A DNA stretch of 64,000 bases, taken from contig CAYPWF010000004.1 in assembly GCA_964414345.1 (NCBI GenBank), positions 29,700 to 93,699 of the forward strand, in the 5' to 3' direction. Below the pieces are notes generated by a model that saw only the letters and a list, made by a program, of their open reading frames with translations, had not been told where the DNA came from and ran no database searches. Below are positions 8,401-17,134 of the stretch, piece after piece. The DNA comes from Desulfocorpusculum sp964414345 (GTDB taxonomy: Bacteria; Desulfobacterota; Desulfocorpusculales; Desulfocorpusculum). Position numbers and translations under genes: made by a program. How positions within the stretch are numbered: position 1 is the stretch's first letter; each line of letters starts with the position of its first letter.

Positions 8401-9597
8401 ATGAGGATCCTGGTCACAGGGCTTGCAGCCACATACCCTTTTGGGGGGGTTTTCTGGGATTACATGCAGTACGTGCTAGGCTTTTTGAAAATGGGGCATG
8501 AGGTTCTGTACATAGAGGACACGGGCAAATGGTGCTATGACCCTGTGGCAGGCACATTTGTGGAGGATGGAAAGAGAAACGCCGCATATCTGGCCAAACA
8601 CTTAGAGTTGCTCGATCCGGCTTTAAAGGAGAGATGGTTTTACCGGGACGCCACTGGCCGCACCTACGGCCGCAGGTGGGAAGAGGTGAAAAGCTTCTGC
8701 AAGGAGGCTGACCTGTTCCTGCACATTTCGGCTTCCTGCTGGATGAGGGAGGAGTATTTCGGGGTCAAGAGGGTGGCTTTTATAGACAGCGACCCAATGT
8801 ACACCCAAGCCTCGGTTCCGGGGTACGTAAACAACACCCTGGAACTGGAGGAACGCTCCAGGGTTGAGATGTTGAGACAGCATCATGTTTTCTTCACTTT
8901 TGCCGAGAACATAGGAGCTGAAGACTGCCGGATTCCTACCCAGATCTTTTCATGGATCCCCACAAGACAGCCCATAGTCATGGAGAGCTTCCAGAAACAC
9001 AGAGTATCGGTCTCCCAAAGAAGGAGAGTCCTTACCACTGTGGCCTCCTGGGAGCCGGCCGAGGGGGGGCCTGTGGTCAACGGGGTCCAGTACAAAGGGA
9101 AGAGCGCCGAGTTCGAAAGGTTCCTGGATCTACCCTCCAGGAGTGTGCTTCCCCTGGAGTTGGCCATGAGTGGAAGAGCTCCCAAAGAAAGGCTGCAGGC
9201 CCACGGCTGGAAAATGGTGGAGGCTTACCCGGTCTCCTCGGACCCATGGGTGTACAGGGATTACCTGGCTTCTTCCCTGGGGGAGTGGAGTGTGGCCAAA
9301 AACGCCTACGTGGCCAGTTCGAGCGGATGGTTTTCATGCAGAAGTGCCTGTTACATGGCCCTGGGTGTGCCCGTGGTGGTGCAAGAGACAGGCTTCAGTA
9401 AAATCTTGCCCAGTGGGGAAGGAATACTGCCTTTCTCCACGATAGATGAGGCAGCCCAAGCCATAGAGTCCCTGGCTAGTAATCCCCATGGGCATGCCGC
9501 TGCGGCCCTGGAGTTGGCTGAGCAGTGGTTCGACCACAAAAAGGTACTAGGTGACCTGCTGGAAAAGGTTTTTTCTGCATCCCATTTTTCGAGGTGA
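8401..9597 (+). CDS. GT-B-like glycosyltransferase-family protein
   Basis: A 398-residue protein that looks like a GT-B fold glycosyltransferase of an uncharacterised group. The N-terminus is a Rossmann start (RILVTGLAATYPFGGVFWDY) and the C-terminal half has the donor-side pattern SSSGWFSCRSACYMALGVPVVVQ followed by a Glu-containing stretch (GEGILPFSTIDEAAQAI), as in GT4-type enzymes and CgeB-like proteins. AAGGAG lies 11 bases before the ATG. It precedes the HDAC-family gene by 6 bp, so the two are probably cotranscribed. Donor, acceptor and even transferase activity are inference from fold-level similarity. Confidence 0.6.
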   Translation: MRILVTGLAATYPFGGVFWDYMQYVLGFLKMGHEVLYIEDTGKWCYDPVAGTFVEDGKRNAAYLAKHLELLDPALKERWFYRDATGRTYGRRWEEVKSFCKEADLFLHISASCWMREEYFGVKRVAFIDSDPMYTQASVPGYVNNTLELEERSRVEMLRQHHVFFTFAENIGAEDCRIPTQIFSWIPTRQPIVMESFQKHRVSVSQRRRVLTTVASWEPAEGGPVVNGVQYKGKSAEFERFLDLPSRSVLPLELAMSGRAPKERLQAHGWKMVEAYPVSSDPWVYRDYLASSLGEWSVAKNAYVASSSGWFSCRSACYMALGVPVVVQETGFSKILPSGEGILPFSTIDEAAQAIESLASNPHGHAAAALELAEQWFDHKKVLGDLLEKVFSASHFSR

Positions 9598-9603
9598 GTT
9601 CTC

Positions 9604-10827
9604 TTGGACAAAGGGCTCATGAGCCCATGTGCTGAGGTAGGCATCAGAGAAAAGCTTCCCCGCCCGGGGAAAAAAAGGGGCTTTAGCTCTCTTTTTGTGC
9701 ACTCCAGAGAGCTTGTTTCTTTTGAGCTTGCTCCGGATCATCCTTTCAAGCCGGATAGGGTTTACAAAACCCTGGAGCTTTGCCGCCGCTACGGCATTTG
9801 GGATAAGCCTTGGATGAAGGTGACAGCTCCTGTGGAAGTATTGGATGAGGAGCTCATGCGCTTTCACGAGCCATCCTACCTCCGGGTGCTGAAGGAGGCT
9901 AGTCAGGGGAAGATTTCCCTGGAGACCCTGGAAAGAGGACTCGGGACAAAGGACTGCCCAATAGTTCCAGGCCTGTACGAGTGGACTCTGAGCCTTGTGG
10001 GAGGAACCCTTGCGGCCATGAGGGCCATTTTGGAAGGAAAGGTGGATGTGGCTGTGAACCTGTACGGAGGGCTGCATCATGCAATGCCAGGTCACGCCGA
10101 GGGTTTCTGTTATTTGAATGACATCGCAGTGTCCATCTCGGAAGCAGTGGAGAGAGGGTGCAAGGTGGCATACCTGGATTGTGACGCGCATCACGGAAAC
10201 GGGGTACAAGAGGCTTTTTACAGGGATCCCAGGGTGCTCGTGATATCCATTCACGAGACGGGTCGAACTCTGTACCCTTGGGGGGGGTGGGAGACCCAAT
10301 TGGGTGAGAGGGAAGGTTATGGATACAATGTGAACATTCCCCTTGAGCCCGGAAGCGACGACGAGGTGTATCAACTAGCCTTCGACTCTTTGATACCCCC
10401 TTTGCTCAAGGCCTTTGACCCGGATTTGCTGGTGGCCCAGCTTGGGGCTGATTCCCTCATCTCAGATCCTCTCACACACCTCAGACTCACCAATAATGGT
10501 TACTCCCATGCAGTGAGATGCATAGCCGGGCAGGCTCGCCCCATACTGGCCCTGGGAGGAGGAGGCTATGACATGTACAGAACAGCCCGCTGCTGGACCC
10601 TGGCCTGGGCCATCCTGAACGACCTGGAGCCAAAGGACGAATTGGCAGGTCTGGTTGGGGGCATGATGTTCGGGCCCGAGATGGAGGTGGGAAGCCTGCT
10701 GGATGCCCCTCATCCCAGCAAGGGAGAAGTAAAAGAAAAAGCCATGGAAGAGGCCGGGCGAGTAATAGGATTCATACAGGAGAGGGTCTTCCCAATTCAC
10801 GGTATTGCAACCGGCATTGCCCGATAG
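9604..10827 (+). CDS. Histone deacetylase family (AcuC-like) amidohydrolase
   Basis: A 407-residue zinc-dependent deacetylase of the HDAC/AcuC/acetylpolyamine amidohydrolase superfamily. Catalytic landmarks are all present: the His-His pair in GLHHAMPGHAEGFCYLND, the zinc ligands in YLDCDAHHGNG, the second Asp in GADSLISDPL, and the glycine-rich GGGGYDMYRTAR. Bacterial AcuC proteins can deacetylate acetyl-CoA synthetase, while others act on polyamines or acyl-lysines; the substrate cannot be read here. TTG at 9604 has GAGGTGA six bases upstream; ATG at 9619 is the alternative. It sits upstream of an acyl-CoA dehydrogenase, which would suit control of acyl-CoA metabolism (inference). Confidence 0.9.
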   Translation: MDKGLMSPCAEVGIREKLPRPGKKRGFSSLFVHSRELVSFELAPDHPFKPDRVYKTLELCRRYGIWDKPWMKVTAPVEVLDEELMRFHEPSYLRVLKEASQGKISLETLERGLGTKDCPIVPGLYEWTLSLVGGTLAAMRAILEGKVDVAVNLYGGLHHAMPGHAEGFCYLNDIAVSISEAVERGCKVAYLDCDAHHGNGVQEAFYRDPRVLVISIHETGRTLYPWGGWETQLGEREGYGYNVNIPLEPGSDDEVYQLAFDSLIPPLLKAFDPDLLVAQLGADSLISDPLTHLRLTNNGYSHAVRCIAGQARPILALGGGGYDMYRTARCWTLAWAILNDLEPKDELAGLVGGMMFGPEMEVGSLLDAPHPSKGEVKEKAMEEAGRVIGFIQERVFPIHGIATGIAR

Positions 10828-10922
10828 GGAATCGGAAATAGACGAGAGGCAAGACAGGGGATTTGGAATAGGAGAGCAAAACATTTTCTTCACAGAGGGA
10901 TTTCATTGAATAGGAGGGGTCC

Positions 10923-12068
10923 ATGAGCGATTGGCTCTTTGAAGAGGAGCACAGGATTTTCAGGCACCAGGCTGAAAAGTGGGTTTTGGCAGAGCTCAGA
11001 CCCCATGCTGATGAGTGGGAGCAAATGGGGGAGTTTCCCCTGGAGGTCTTTCGCAGGGCTGGAGAGCTGGGCTTTTTGGCGGGCGGGTTCCCAGAACAAT
11101 ATGGAGGGGCCGGGGGGGATTTCCGCTATCATGCGGTGCTGGCAGAGGCCTTGGCCAAGAGCGGTTCCGGCGGAGTGGGGGCTGGCATAGGGCTTCACGC
11201 TTTTGTGGCCCTTCCGGCAATCTCTCGCTTCGGCACGCAAGAACAGAAGGAGCGCTTCTTGGCTCCAGGGATTCGGGGTGAAAGAATAGGGGCTTATGCT
11301 GTCACGGAACCCGATGCAGGCTCGGATGTGCTGGGCATAAAGACAAAAGCCTTGAGGCAAGGGGATCACTGGATCATAAACGGCTCCAAGACATTTATAA
11401 CCAACGGCGCAAGAGCCGATTTCTATGTGGTGGCCTGCAAGACGGCTCCTGAACTCGGCCACAAGGGCATCTCCCAAATCCTGGTGGAAAAAGACAGGGC
11501 TGGATTCAGGGTCAGCCGCAAGCTGGAGAAGCTGGGCTGGCGTACCTCGGATACGGCCGAGTTGGTCTTGGAAGAGGTAAGGGTGCCCTTGGAAAACCTA
11601 CTGGGAGAAGAGGGAAAGGGATTCTATCAGATCATGGAGGGGTTCCAGACAGAGAGACTGGTCATGGCTGCAAGCTCGGTGGCTGCAGCCCAAGAGTGTT
11701 TGGAGATCACCATGGAGTACGCCAGGCAACGCAGGGCTTTTGGTCGTCCCATAGGTAGTTTTCAGGTGATCAGACACCGTTTTGCCGACATGCTCACCCG
11801 CATCGAGGCCGCCAAGCAGCTTGTGTACAACACAATTTGGCTCTATGTGCACGGCAGGGAGTGCCGCAAGGAGGTGGCCATGTGCAAGATTCTGGCCTGC
11901 GAGACAGCAGTGGAAGTGGCCGACCAGTGCATCCAGATCCACGGCGGGTATGGTTACATGATGGAATTCCCGGTACAAAGGATCTGGAGGGATTTGCGAA
12001 TCCAGCCCATCGGTGGAGGCACATCCGAAATACAGAGGGAGATCATAGGAAGACTCTTGGGCTTTTGA
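10923..12068 (+). CDS. Acyl-CoA dehydrogenase, long-chain/isovaleryl type
   Basis: A 381-residue FAD-dependent acyl-CoA dehydrogenase catalysing alpha,beta-desaturation of an acyl-CoA thioester. FAD-binding strings AYAVTEPDAGSDV and IHGGYGYMMEFPVQR are clear. The C-terminal YEGT catalytic position of medium/short-chain enzymes reads GGGT here, whereas FQTERLVMA supplies a Glu at ~244, the position used by long-chain and isovaleryl-CoA dehydrogenases, so the base has probably moved to that loop. AGGAGG precedes the ATG. Electron acceptor is presumably ETF (not in the window). Chain-length specificity is not established. The DinB-like gene follows after 12 bp. Confidence 0.92.
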   Translation: MSDWLFEEEHRIFRHQAEKWVLAELRPHADEWEQMGEFPLEVFRRAGELGFLAGGFPEQYGGAGGDFRYHAVLAEALAKSGSGGVGAGIGLHAFVALPAISRFGTQEQKERFLAPGIRGERIGAYAVTEPDAGSDVLGIKTKALRQGDHWIINGSKTFITNGARADFYVVACKTAPELGHKGISQILVEKDRAGFRVSRKLEKLGWRTSDTAELVLEEVRVPLENLLGEEGKGFYQIMEGFQTERLVMAASSVAAAQECLEITMEYARQRRAFGRPIGSFQVIRHRFADMLTRIEAAKQLVYNTIWLYVHGRECRKEVAMCKILACETAVEVADQCIQIHGGYGYMMEFPVQRIWRDLRIQPIGGGTSEIQREIIGRLLGF

Positions 12069-12080
12069 GAGGGGGGCCAG

Positions 12081-12854
12081 ATGAAGGAAATTCTAGAGGA
12101 TCTAAGGGCGGAGCAAGAAACCCTAGCTGAGTTGCTGCTTAAGTTGACCGATTCCCAGTGGGATCTGCCCAGCCCAGCCCAGGGATGGACTCTTCGGGAC
12201 TGCGTCTCGCACATAGCACACATAGACGAAGTGGCTGTGCAGATCCTGCAAGGGGATTTAAGCCCCCTGGAGGAAGCCAAACGGGTGCTAATGGGCTTCA
12301 ATGAAATAGGGGTGAGCAGGGGAAGATCCATGTCCGTGCAACAAATCCTGTATTGGTGGGAGAGGGCCAGAAGGGAGATGCTGGAGCGGCTCTCTGAATG
12401 TGATCCCAAAAGCCGAATCCCCTGGTTTGCCATGCCCATGAGCCCCAAGGCCTTTGCCACGGCTCGTCTCATGGAGACCTGGGCCCATGGTTTGGATATC
12501 TTTGAGACAGTGGGGGAAGCCCCCAGGGATACCGACAGGCTTCGCCACGTGGCTCTTTTGGCTTGCTTGGCCAGACCCTGGGCTTACCAGATAAACGGGC
12601 TCCAACCCCCTTCCACAGCCCTTAGGGTGGAGCTGATTCTGCCCTCTGGAAAGCTCTGGAGCTACGGGCCGGAGGATGCACCTGAGGTGATTCGGGGCTC
12701 GGCTTCTGAATTCTGTAGAGTCGCTGTCAGAAGGCTGCACTACAAAGACACAAAACTTAAGGCCCAAGGGCAAGAGGCCAAGAGGTTCTTAGAGATCGCC
12801 CAAACTTACGCCGGGCTTCCAGGCAGCGGCAGGAGCCCCAAAGTGGGCAGTTGA
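12081..12854 (+). CDS. DinB/mycothiol-S-transferase-like TIGR03084-type protein
   Basis: A 257-residue protein of the DinB_2/maleylpyruvate isomerase N-terminal superfamily, closest in my memory to the TIGR03084 family. The four-helix metal-binding bundle shows LTDSQWDLPSPAQGW, then LRDCVSHIAHIDEVAV (first His ligands) and ATARLMETWAHGLDIFE (later His ligand); the C-terminal third is an SCP2-like domain. Members bind a divalent metal and some use low-molecular-weight thiols, but no reaction is known for this subgroup. It follows the acyl-CoA dehydrogenase closely and is probably in its operon, so an acyl-CoA or thiol-related role is possible but speculative. Confidence 0.7.
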   Translation: MKEILEDLRAEQETLAELLLKLTDSQWDLPSPAQGWTLRDCVSHIAHIDEVAVQILQGDLSPLEEAKRVLMGFNEIGVSRGRSMSVQQILYWWERARREMLERLSECDPKSRIPWFAMPMSPKAFATARLMETWAHGLDIFETVGEAPRDTDRLRHVALLACLARPWAYQINGLQPPSTALRVELILPSGKLWSYGPEDAPEVIRGSASEFCRVAVRRLHYKDTKLKAQGQEAKRFLEIAQTYAGLPGSGRSPKVGS

Positions 12855-12879
12855 GGGGGCCCTTTCCGCATACCAGATT

Positions 12880-13389
12880 TCACCTGGAGGCCGGTCGCAC
12901 CAGCTTCACCGAGCGAGAGTTGACAAGGTGTTGTCCTGCGGAGGTGAGCAGGTAGAAAAAACCTCCGCAGGAGTTGAAGAAATCAGAAAGCCTGGATCTG
13001 TTCCTGGGAAGATCCAGAAGCACATCCCCTTTTAGGCTCTCCCCCGAGAGAAGACACACATCAACAGCCTCTCTCTTGAGATAAGGTGCATCCTCTTCGG
13101 CTTCTTTATCTTGGAGGACCACATAGCGAATAAAGTGCCTTTGGAGGAAAACCACCTGGTCCTTCTGCGTTTCAAAGGGAAGGAAATAAGCCTCCCCCAT
13201 GAGCAGGTCTGACAGCAATTCAGGGCCGTTTCTAAAGGAAGAGACAGGAGAGACGAAGAAATTTCCTCTCAATTCCTCCCCGTCTTCCAGAACCACCCTG
13301 GCCCCTTTGCGCAGCTTGTCCACCCTGAGTTCCAATTTGAGCTCCTCCCCACGAGCTTTAAGCAGTGCACCCCCTCGGGCTCCGAACAT
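12880..13389 (-). CDS. Hypothetical protein with two tandem beta-rich repeats
   Basis: No function is recognised for this 169-residue soluble protein. Its sequence is an internal duplication: residues ~30-90 (VVLEDGEELRGNFFV ... VVFLQRHFIRYV) align with residues ~107-166 (VCLLSGESLKGDVLL ... HLVNSRSVKLV). Each unit has the pattern V-L-x-x-GE-x-L-x-G, an LSD motif, aromatic residues and a V-x-x-V end, suggesting a small barrel (Sm- or PilZ-like) but this is only a fold guess. No signal peptide or membrane segment. The ribosome-binding site is weak. It is convergent with the TIGR03084-type gene. Confidence 0.6.
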   Translation of the reverse strand: MFGARGGALLKARGEELKLELRVDKLRKGARVVLEDGEELRGNFFVSPVSSFRNGPELLSDLLMGEAYFLPFETQKDQVVFLQRHFIRYVVLQDKEAEEDAPYLKREAVDVCLLSGESLKGDVLLDLPRNRSRLSDFFNSCGGFFYLLTSAGQHLVNSRSVKLVRPASR

Positions 13390-13619
13390 TCACCGATTTC
13401 ATCAAGAGTTCGGTCTGCATGCCCGGATGCCTCAAGCCCTCTAAAGAAGAACTGCTTCTCAAAAAACCGAAAATTCTCAACCTACTTGAATGCCCTTCAG
13501 TTTTTGCCAGTATATCAAATCCTTAGCCTAGATCATGCGCTCAATCACGGCTAACGAAGGCTAACACACAAAGCCTTGGATCTCAAGTGCCACAGAAGCA
13601 ACTTCTTTAGCCTTCTGTC

Positions 13620-14309
13620 TCAGGCCTTCTTAGCTCCGGGCAGGGCTGCCGGGAAGAGCAGACTCGGGTCCAGATGAGGCAAGGAGCCGGGTTCGCTGAA
13701 AAGCACCAGGCGTCTGAAACCCTCGGCCATGCGGTACCCGAATCTGGCTCCCAGAACCTCCAGCATTGCCTTTTGTCTTGGGATCCAAGCCTCAGGGCTT
13801 TGACTTCGGTGAGCCATGAGAGCGTGGGCTTTCTTATCCCATACATCCGAGATGTCTACAAAGGTATCCAACTCCACAGGTCCTCTTAGGCCCATGCCCC
13901 TGTAGGTGTTGGCCGCGAAAATAGAAGGTATGATGCCAGGTCGGCTGCCCCCTGCATACCACCTTATGAGCGCTCTGCGGGCCACCAGGAAGCTGGCCTC
14001 GTGGTCAGGGTGGGTGTCGTCTGGATTGTGCAGGATCAGGATCTGCGGCACCTGGCTCCCCAGGATCTCCACCAACCTGTTGGCGGGCTCGTCCGTGTCC
14101 CTGACCCCAGTGTCAGGCAGGCCCAGGAGGTCCACGGAGCAGCCCAACCTGCGGGCTCCTTCCATGGCCTCCCTCCCCCTCAAGTGATGGGGCTCGTATG
14201 TCATAACCACGATGTGGGCCTGGTGGCCCATGTGCGTGAACTTAGCCAGAGTACCTCCGGCCCACACCTCAGCGTCATCTGGATGGGCCATTATAGCCAT
14301 GACCTTCAT
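13620..14309 (-). CDS. PIG-L/LmbE family zinc deacetylase
   Basis: A 229-residue member of the PIG-L superfamily of zinc-dependent N-acetyl-sugar deacetylases. The signature AHPDDAE is at residues 8-14, giving His and Asp zinc/catalytic ligands, and the third ligand region is DDTHPDHEAS. Relatives deacetylate GlcNAc-phosphatidylinositol, GlcNAc-malate (bacillithiol pathway, BshB) or GlcNAc-inositol (mycothiol), and others act on chitobiose; the substrate cannot be decided. The N-terminus MKVMAIMAHP is typical, and GGAGG lies upstream of the ATG. No bacillithiol synthesis partners are visible nearby. Confidence 0.88.
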   Translation of the reverse strand: MKVMAIMAHPDDAEVWAGGTLAKFTHMGHQAHIVVMTYEPHHLRGREAMEGARRLGCSVDLLGLPDTGVRDTDEPANRLVEILGSQVPQILILHNPDDTHPDHEASFLVARRALIRWYAGGSRPGIIPSIFAANTYRGMGLRGPVELDTFVDISDVWDKKAHALMAHRSQSPEAWIPRQKAMLEVLGARFGYRMAEGFRRLVLFSEPGSLPHLDPSLLFPAALPGAKKA

Positions 14310-14464
14310 GCGAGCCTCCTACCCCGGATAAGAAAAACTCCTGTCCCTGGATCATCTTAATGGGGACGCCGTGGCTTTACCACCCCTGGTCTACCGGCTG
14401 GCTTGCATGCTACCCTCTTTCATGTCCCTTTGGGTTCCCATCATGTCTGGTGGAGGATGAACAG

Positions 14465-14671
14465 ATGAGCGAGGTCATGCCCCAGGGAGAGGCCCTTCGC
14501 AAGGCCGTCAAGTGGATTTCACAGCGCAGAGAGACCCAGGACTGCCCCCCCAATCACAGGCTGGTAGAGGAGGCTTGCCTCAAGTTCAACCTCTCCCCAT
14601 CGGATGCCGAGTTCTTGCTCAGGTTCCTCAAGGGTCAGACCTCCTCGGGATCACTCACCCAGGGTGGATGA
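14465..14671 (+). CDS. Small conserved-looking protein, 68 residues
   Basis: A short soluble protein beginning MSEVMPQGEALRKAVKWIS and containing LVEEACLKFNLSPSDAEFLL. The pattern (helical start, then a short helix-turn-helix-like segment ending LLRFLKG) is one I have seen in other Desulfobacterota genomes as a hypothetical protein; no function is known. The ATG at 14465 is preceded by GGTGGAGG; extending upstream gives low-complexity sequence that is unlikely to be translated. It ends 1 bp from the convergent hydrolase gene. Confidence 0.6.
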   Translation: MSEVMPQGEALRKAVKWISQRRETQDCPPNHRLVEEACLKFNLSPSDAEFLLRFLKGQTSSGSLTQGG

Positions 14672-14672
14672 C

Positions 14673-15440
14673 CTAAGGCTGGAACCTCCCAGCCCTCGGG
14701 GATGATTCCAGGGCCAGGTACTCCCGGAACCACCGCAGGGTGAGCCTGGTGGCCTCCTGCCTGTGGGCAGGATGGGTGAACCTGTGGTCTGCTCCTGGGA
14801 TCACCTGAAGGTGCTTTGGAGATGAGGCCAGCTCGTGGATGCGACGGGCGTGAGACACGGGAACCAGTTCGTCTTTCTCGCCATGGATCACCAGCAAGTG
14901 GTGGATCCCCTTGATGGAAGAGGCCAGATCGTGGTTTCTCAGATCTTGAAAGAATGCCGGGCCCAGCCCGCCAGTGCTCGCCTGGGCACCGCAGGCCGCC
15001 ACCTCCGCCGGCTCAAAGGGCGTGGCCCACACCGAGAGAGCCGACACCTCGGCCCCGGTTGCGGCGCACAGGAGTGCCACGAACCCGCCCATGCTGCTAC
15101 CCATGAGGCCTAGAGGACCCCGGTGTCCCAGTGTCCCTTTCAAGAACCCGATTAATTCCCGGAGGTCCTCCACCCGGCCCGAGACAGTGCTATCCTCGAT
15201 CCTCCCATGGCTCGAACCACATCCCCGGAAATCGAAGCGGACCGCACCGATTCGCTCGTGCTGCAGAGCCTCTGCCAGTTGTCTGAACTTGGGGCTCTCC
15301 ATTGAACTCAGTAGCCCGTGACATAGAACCACGCAGGGCAGTTCCTGCCATCCTCTGGGAGCATGGAGCACGCCCGCCACTGGTTGCCCGTGCACCAGAA
15401 CCTGGAAGGCATGTTGCCCGTGCAGCCTCCAGTGGATCAT
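14673..15440 (-). CDS. Alpha/beta hydrolase
   Basis: A 255-residue serine hydrolase of the alpha/beta fold. The oxyanion segment is VVLCHGLLSSMESPKF, the nucleophile elbow GSSMGGF, a candidate acid lies in HGEKDELVPVSHARR and the catalytic His in GADHRFTHPAHR. The arrangement resembles dienelactone-hydrolase-like or cinnamoyl-esterase-like proteins; the substrate is unknown. Its ATG overlaps the stop of the RNase E/G gene as TGATG, a classic translational-coupling arrangement, so the two genes are one transcription unit even though no functional tie is evident. Confidence 0.85.
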   Translation of the reverse strand: MIHWRLHGQHAFQVLVHGQPVAGVLHAPRGWQELPCVVLCHGLLSSMESPKFRQLAEALQHERIGAVRFDFRGCGSSHGRIEDSTVSGRVEDLRELIGFLKGTLGHRGPLGLMGSSMGGFVALLCAATGAEVSALSVWATPFEPAEVAACGAQASTGGLGPAFFQDLRNHDLASSIKGIHHLLVIHGEKDELVPVSHARRIHELASSPKHLQVIPGADHRFTHPAHRQEATRLTLRWFREYLALESSPRAGRFQP

Positions 15441-16957
15441 CAGATGCGGATTTCCTCCACGCTCTCGCCCTCGCCTCCTTTCTTGGCGCGGTAAAGGCGC
15501 AGGGTGGCTTCCTGGGAGGGGAAGCCTGGCTGAATGTCCAGGAGGATCTTTATCCCGAACTCCCTCTCGGTGTCAGACAGATCTTTTCTGAGCTCGTTGA
15601 GAAGATATCGGCCCGTGCTCTGGGGCAGCTCCCCCTCCACTCTGAGGAGATTCTTTTTGGCCGCTGCCCCCTGGATCTTGCGAAGCACCTGGAGTGCTTG
15701 CGCCTCGGGGGACTTCACCTTCCCAACCCCCCTGCAAAGAGGACAGGGGTCAAAGGCTTTGGACTCCAGAGGGGGTTTGAGGCGCTGGCGGGACATCTCC
15801 AGAAGCCCGAACTGCGAAATGCGGGACATGCGAACCCTCGCCTTGTCTCCCTTGAAGGCTTCCCTGAAGGTCTTCTCCACCTCTGCCCTGTTCTTCTTGT
15901 TCTCCATGTCTATGAAATCCACCACGATGAGACCCCCCAGATCCCTTAGCCTGAGCTGCCTGGCTATCTCCTGGGCCGCCTCCAGGTTGGTCTTGAAGGC
16001 CGTTGTCTCGGGATCCTCCCGCACCGTGGTCTTCCCTGTATTCACATCTATGGCTACCAGGGCCTCGGTGGGGGTGATCACGATGGTGCCGCCTGACTTG
16101 AGTCGAACCTGCGGATCATGTATGGACTCGATCTGTTCCTCGATCTGGTACTTGTTGAACAGCGGGGTCCTGTCCTTGTAAAGCTTCACCATCTTGGCAA
16201 GCTTGGGCATGGTGGCCTTGAAGAACTCCTGGATTTCCTCGAAGAGCCTCTCATCGTCCACCAAAATCTCATCCACATCCGGGGAAAGGTAATCCCGTAT
16301 GGTGCGGATGGCCAGGTTGCTTTCTTGGTAAAGCAGGGCGGGGGGGGTGGCCTTCTTGGCCTTCTCTGCTATGCCCTGCCATAGTCTGCGCAAGGCCTTG
16401 GCTTCCCGCTGAAGCTCGTTTTTGGATTTCCCCTCCGCCGCGGTCCGTGCTATGAACCCCACCTCCTCGGACGGGTTGATCTCGTCCAGAAGTTTCTTGA
16501 GGCGTTCTCGTTCCTGCTCGTCCTCGATCTTGCGGGAGACTCCGTTCTTGGCCCTATAGGGCATCAGGACCAGAAAGCGGCCTGGGAATGAGATGTAGGT
16601 GGTGAGCAGTGCCCCCTTGTGCCCTCTGGGGTCCTGAGAGACCTGCACCAGAATGTGCTGGTTACGTTCCAGGATCTTCCTGATGGGAGGAGTTCCATTG
16701 CCTTCTTTTTTAGGCTGTCCCCTGTACCACTTGGGGTGGATGTCGTCTGCGGGCAGGAAGCCGTTTCGTTCCCCCCCGTAGTCCACGAATGCGGCGTTGA
16801 GGCTCGGATCCAGCCTGTCCACCACGGCCTTGTATATGTTTCCTGAGATCTGTCCCCTAGCGCTGGTCTCCATTCCTACTTCTTGGAGAAGCCCATTTTC
16901 CACTATGGCCACCCGGAGCTGGTCCTCAGCAGCGGCGTTGATTAGCATTTTCTTGGA
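15440..16957 (-). CDS. rng: Ribonuclease E/G family endoribonuclease
   Basis: A 505-residue single-strand-specific endoribonuclease that cuts AU-rich RNA in rRNA maturation and mRNA decay. The N-terminal S1-like domain is visible (SGNIYKAVVDRLDPSLNAAF, with VDYGGERNGFL). Catalytic acidic residues are in ALVAIDVNTGKTTV and GLIVVDFIDMENKK, and the zinc-link is CPLCRGVG. The length matches RNase G; the long C-terminal degradosome scaffold of E. coli RNase E is absent. I chose ATG at 16957 because AGAAGG lies six bases upstream; ATG at 16966 would be too close. It is coupled to the downstream hydrolase. Confidence 0.95.
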   Translation of the reverse strand, partial: SKKMLINAAAEDQLRVAIVENGLLQEVGMETSARGQISGNIYKAVVDRLDPSLNAAFVDYGGERNGFLPADDIHPKWYRGQPKKEGNGTPPIRKILERNQHILVQVSQDPRGHKGALLTTYISFPGRFLVLMPYRAKNGVSRKIEDEQERERLKKLLDEINPSEEVGFIARTAAEGKSKNELQREAKALRRLWQGIAEKAKKATPPALLYQESNLAIRTIRDYLSPDVDEILVDDERLFEEIQEFFKATMPKLAKMVKLYKDRTPLFNKYQIEEQIESIHDPQVRLKSGGTIVITPTEALVAIDVNTGKTTVREDPETTAFKTNLEAAQEIARQLRLRDLGGLIVVDFIDMENKKNRAEVEKTFREAFKGDKARVRMSRISQFGLLEMSRQRLKPPLESKAFDPCPLCRGVGKVKSPEAQALQVLRKIQGAAAKKNLLRVEGELPQSTGRYLLNELRKDLSDTEREFGIKILLDIQPGFPSQEATLRLYRAKKGGEGESVEEIRI

Positions 16958-17134
16958 CATGCCCATCCTTCTCTGGTTTTGTCTCCCGTGTTGGCCCCTT
17001 CACGGGTGAGGATACCTTATCCCAGCCTGGTGGAAATGACAACATACAAGGGCAGCGGTTTGCCTGGAGCAGACTCATGGGTTATCATGCCATGTCGTGG
17101 GGCCGGGAATAGATAACCGCTGGAGCGGGTGTCC

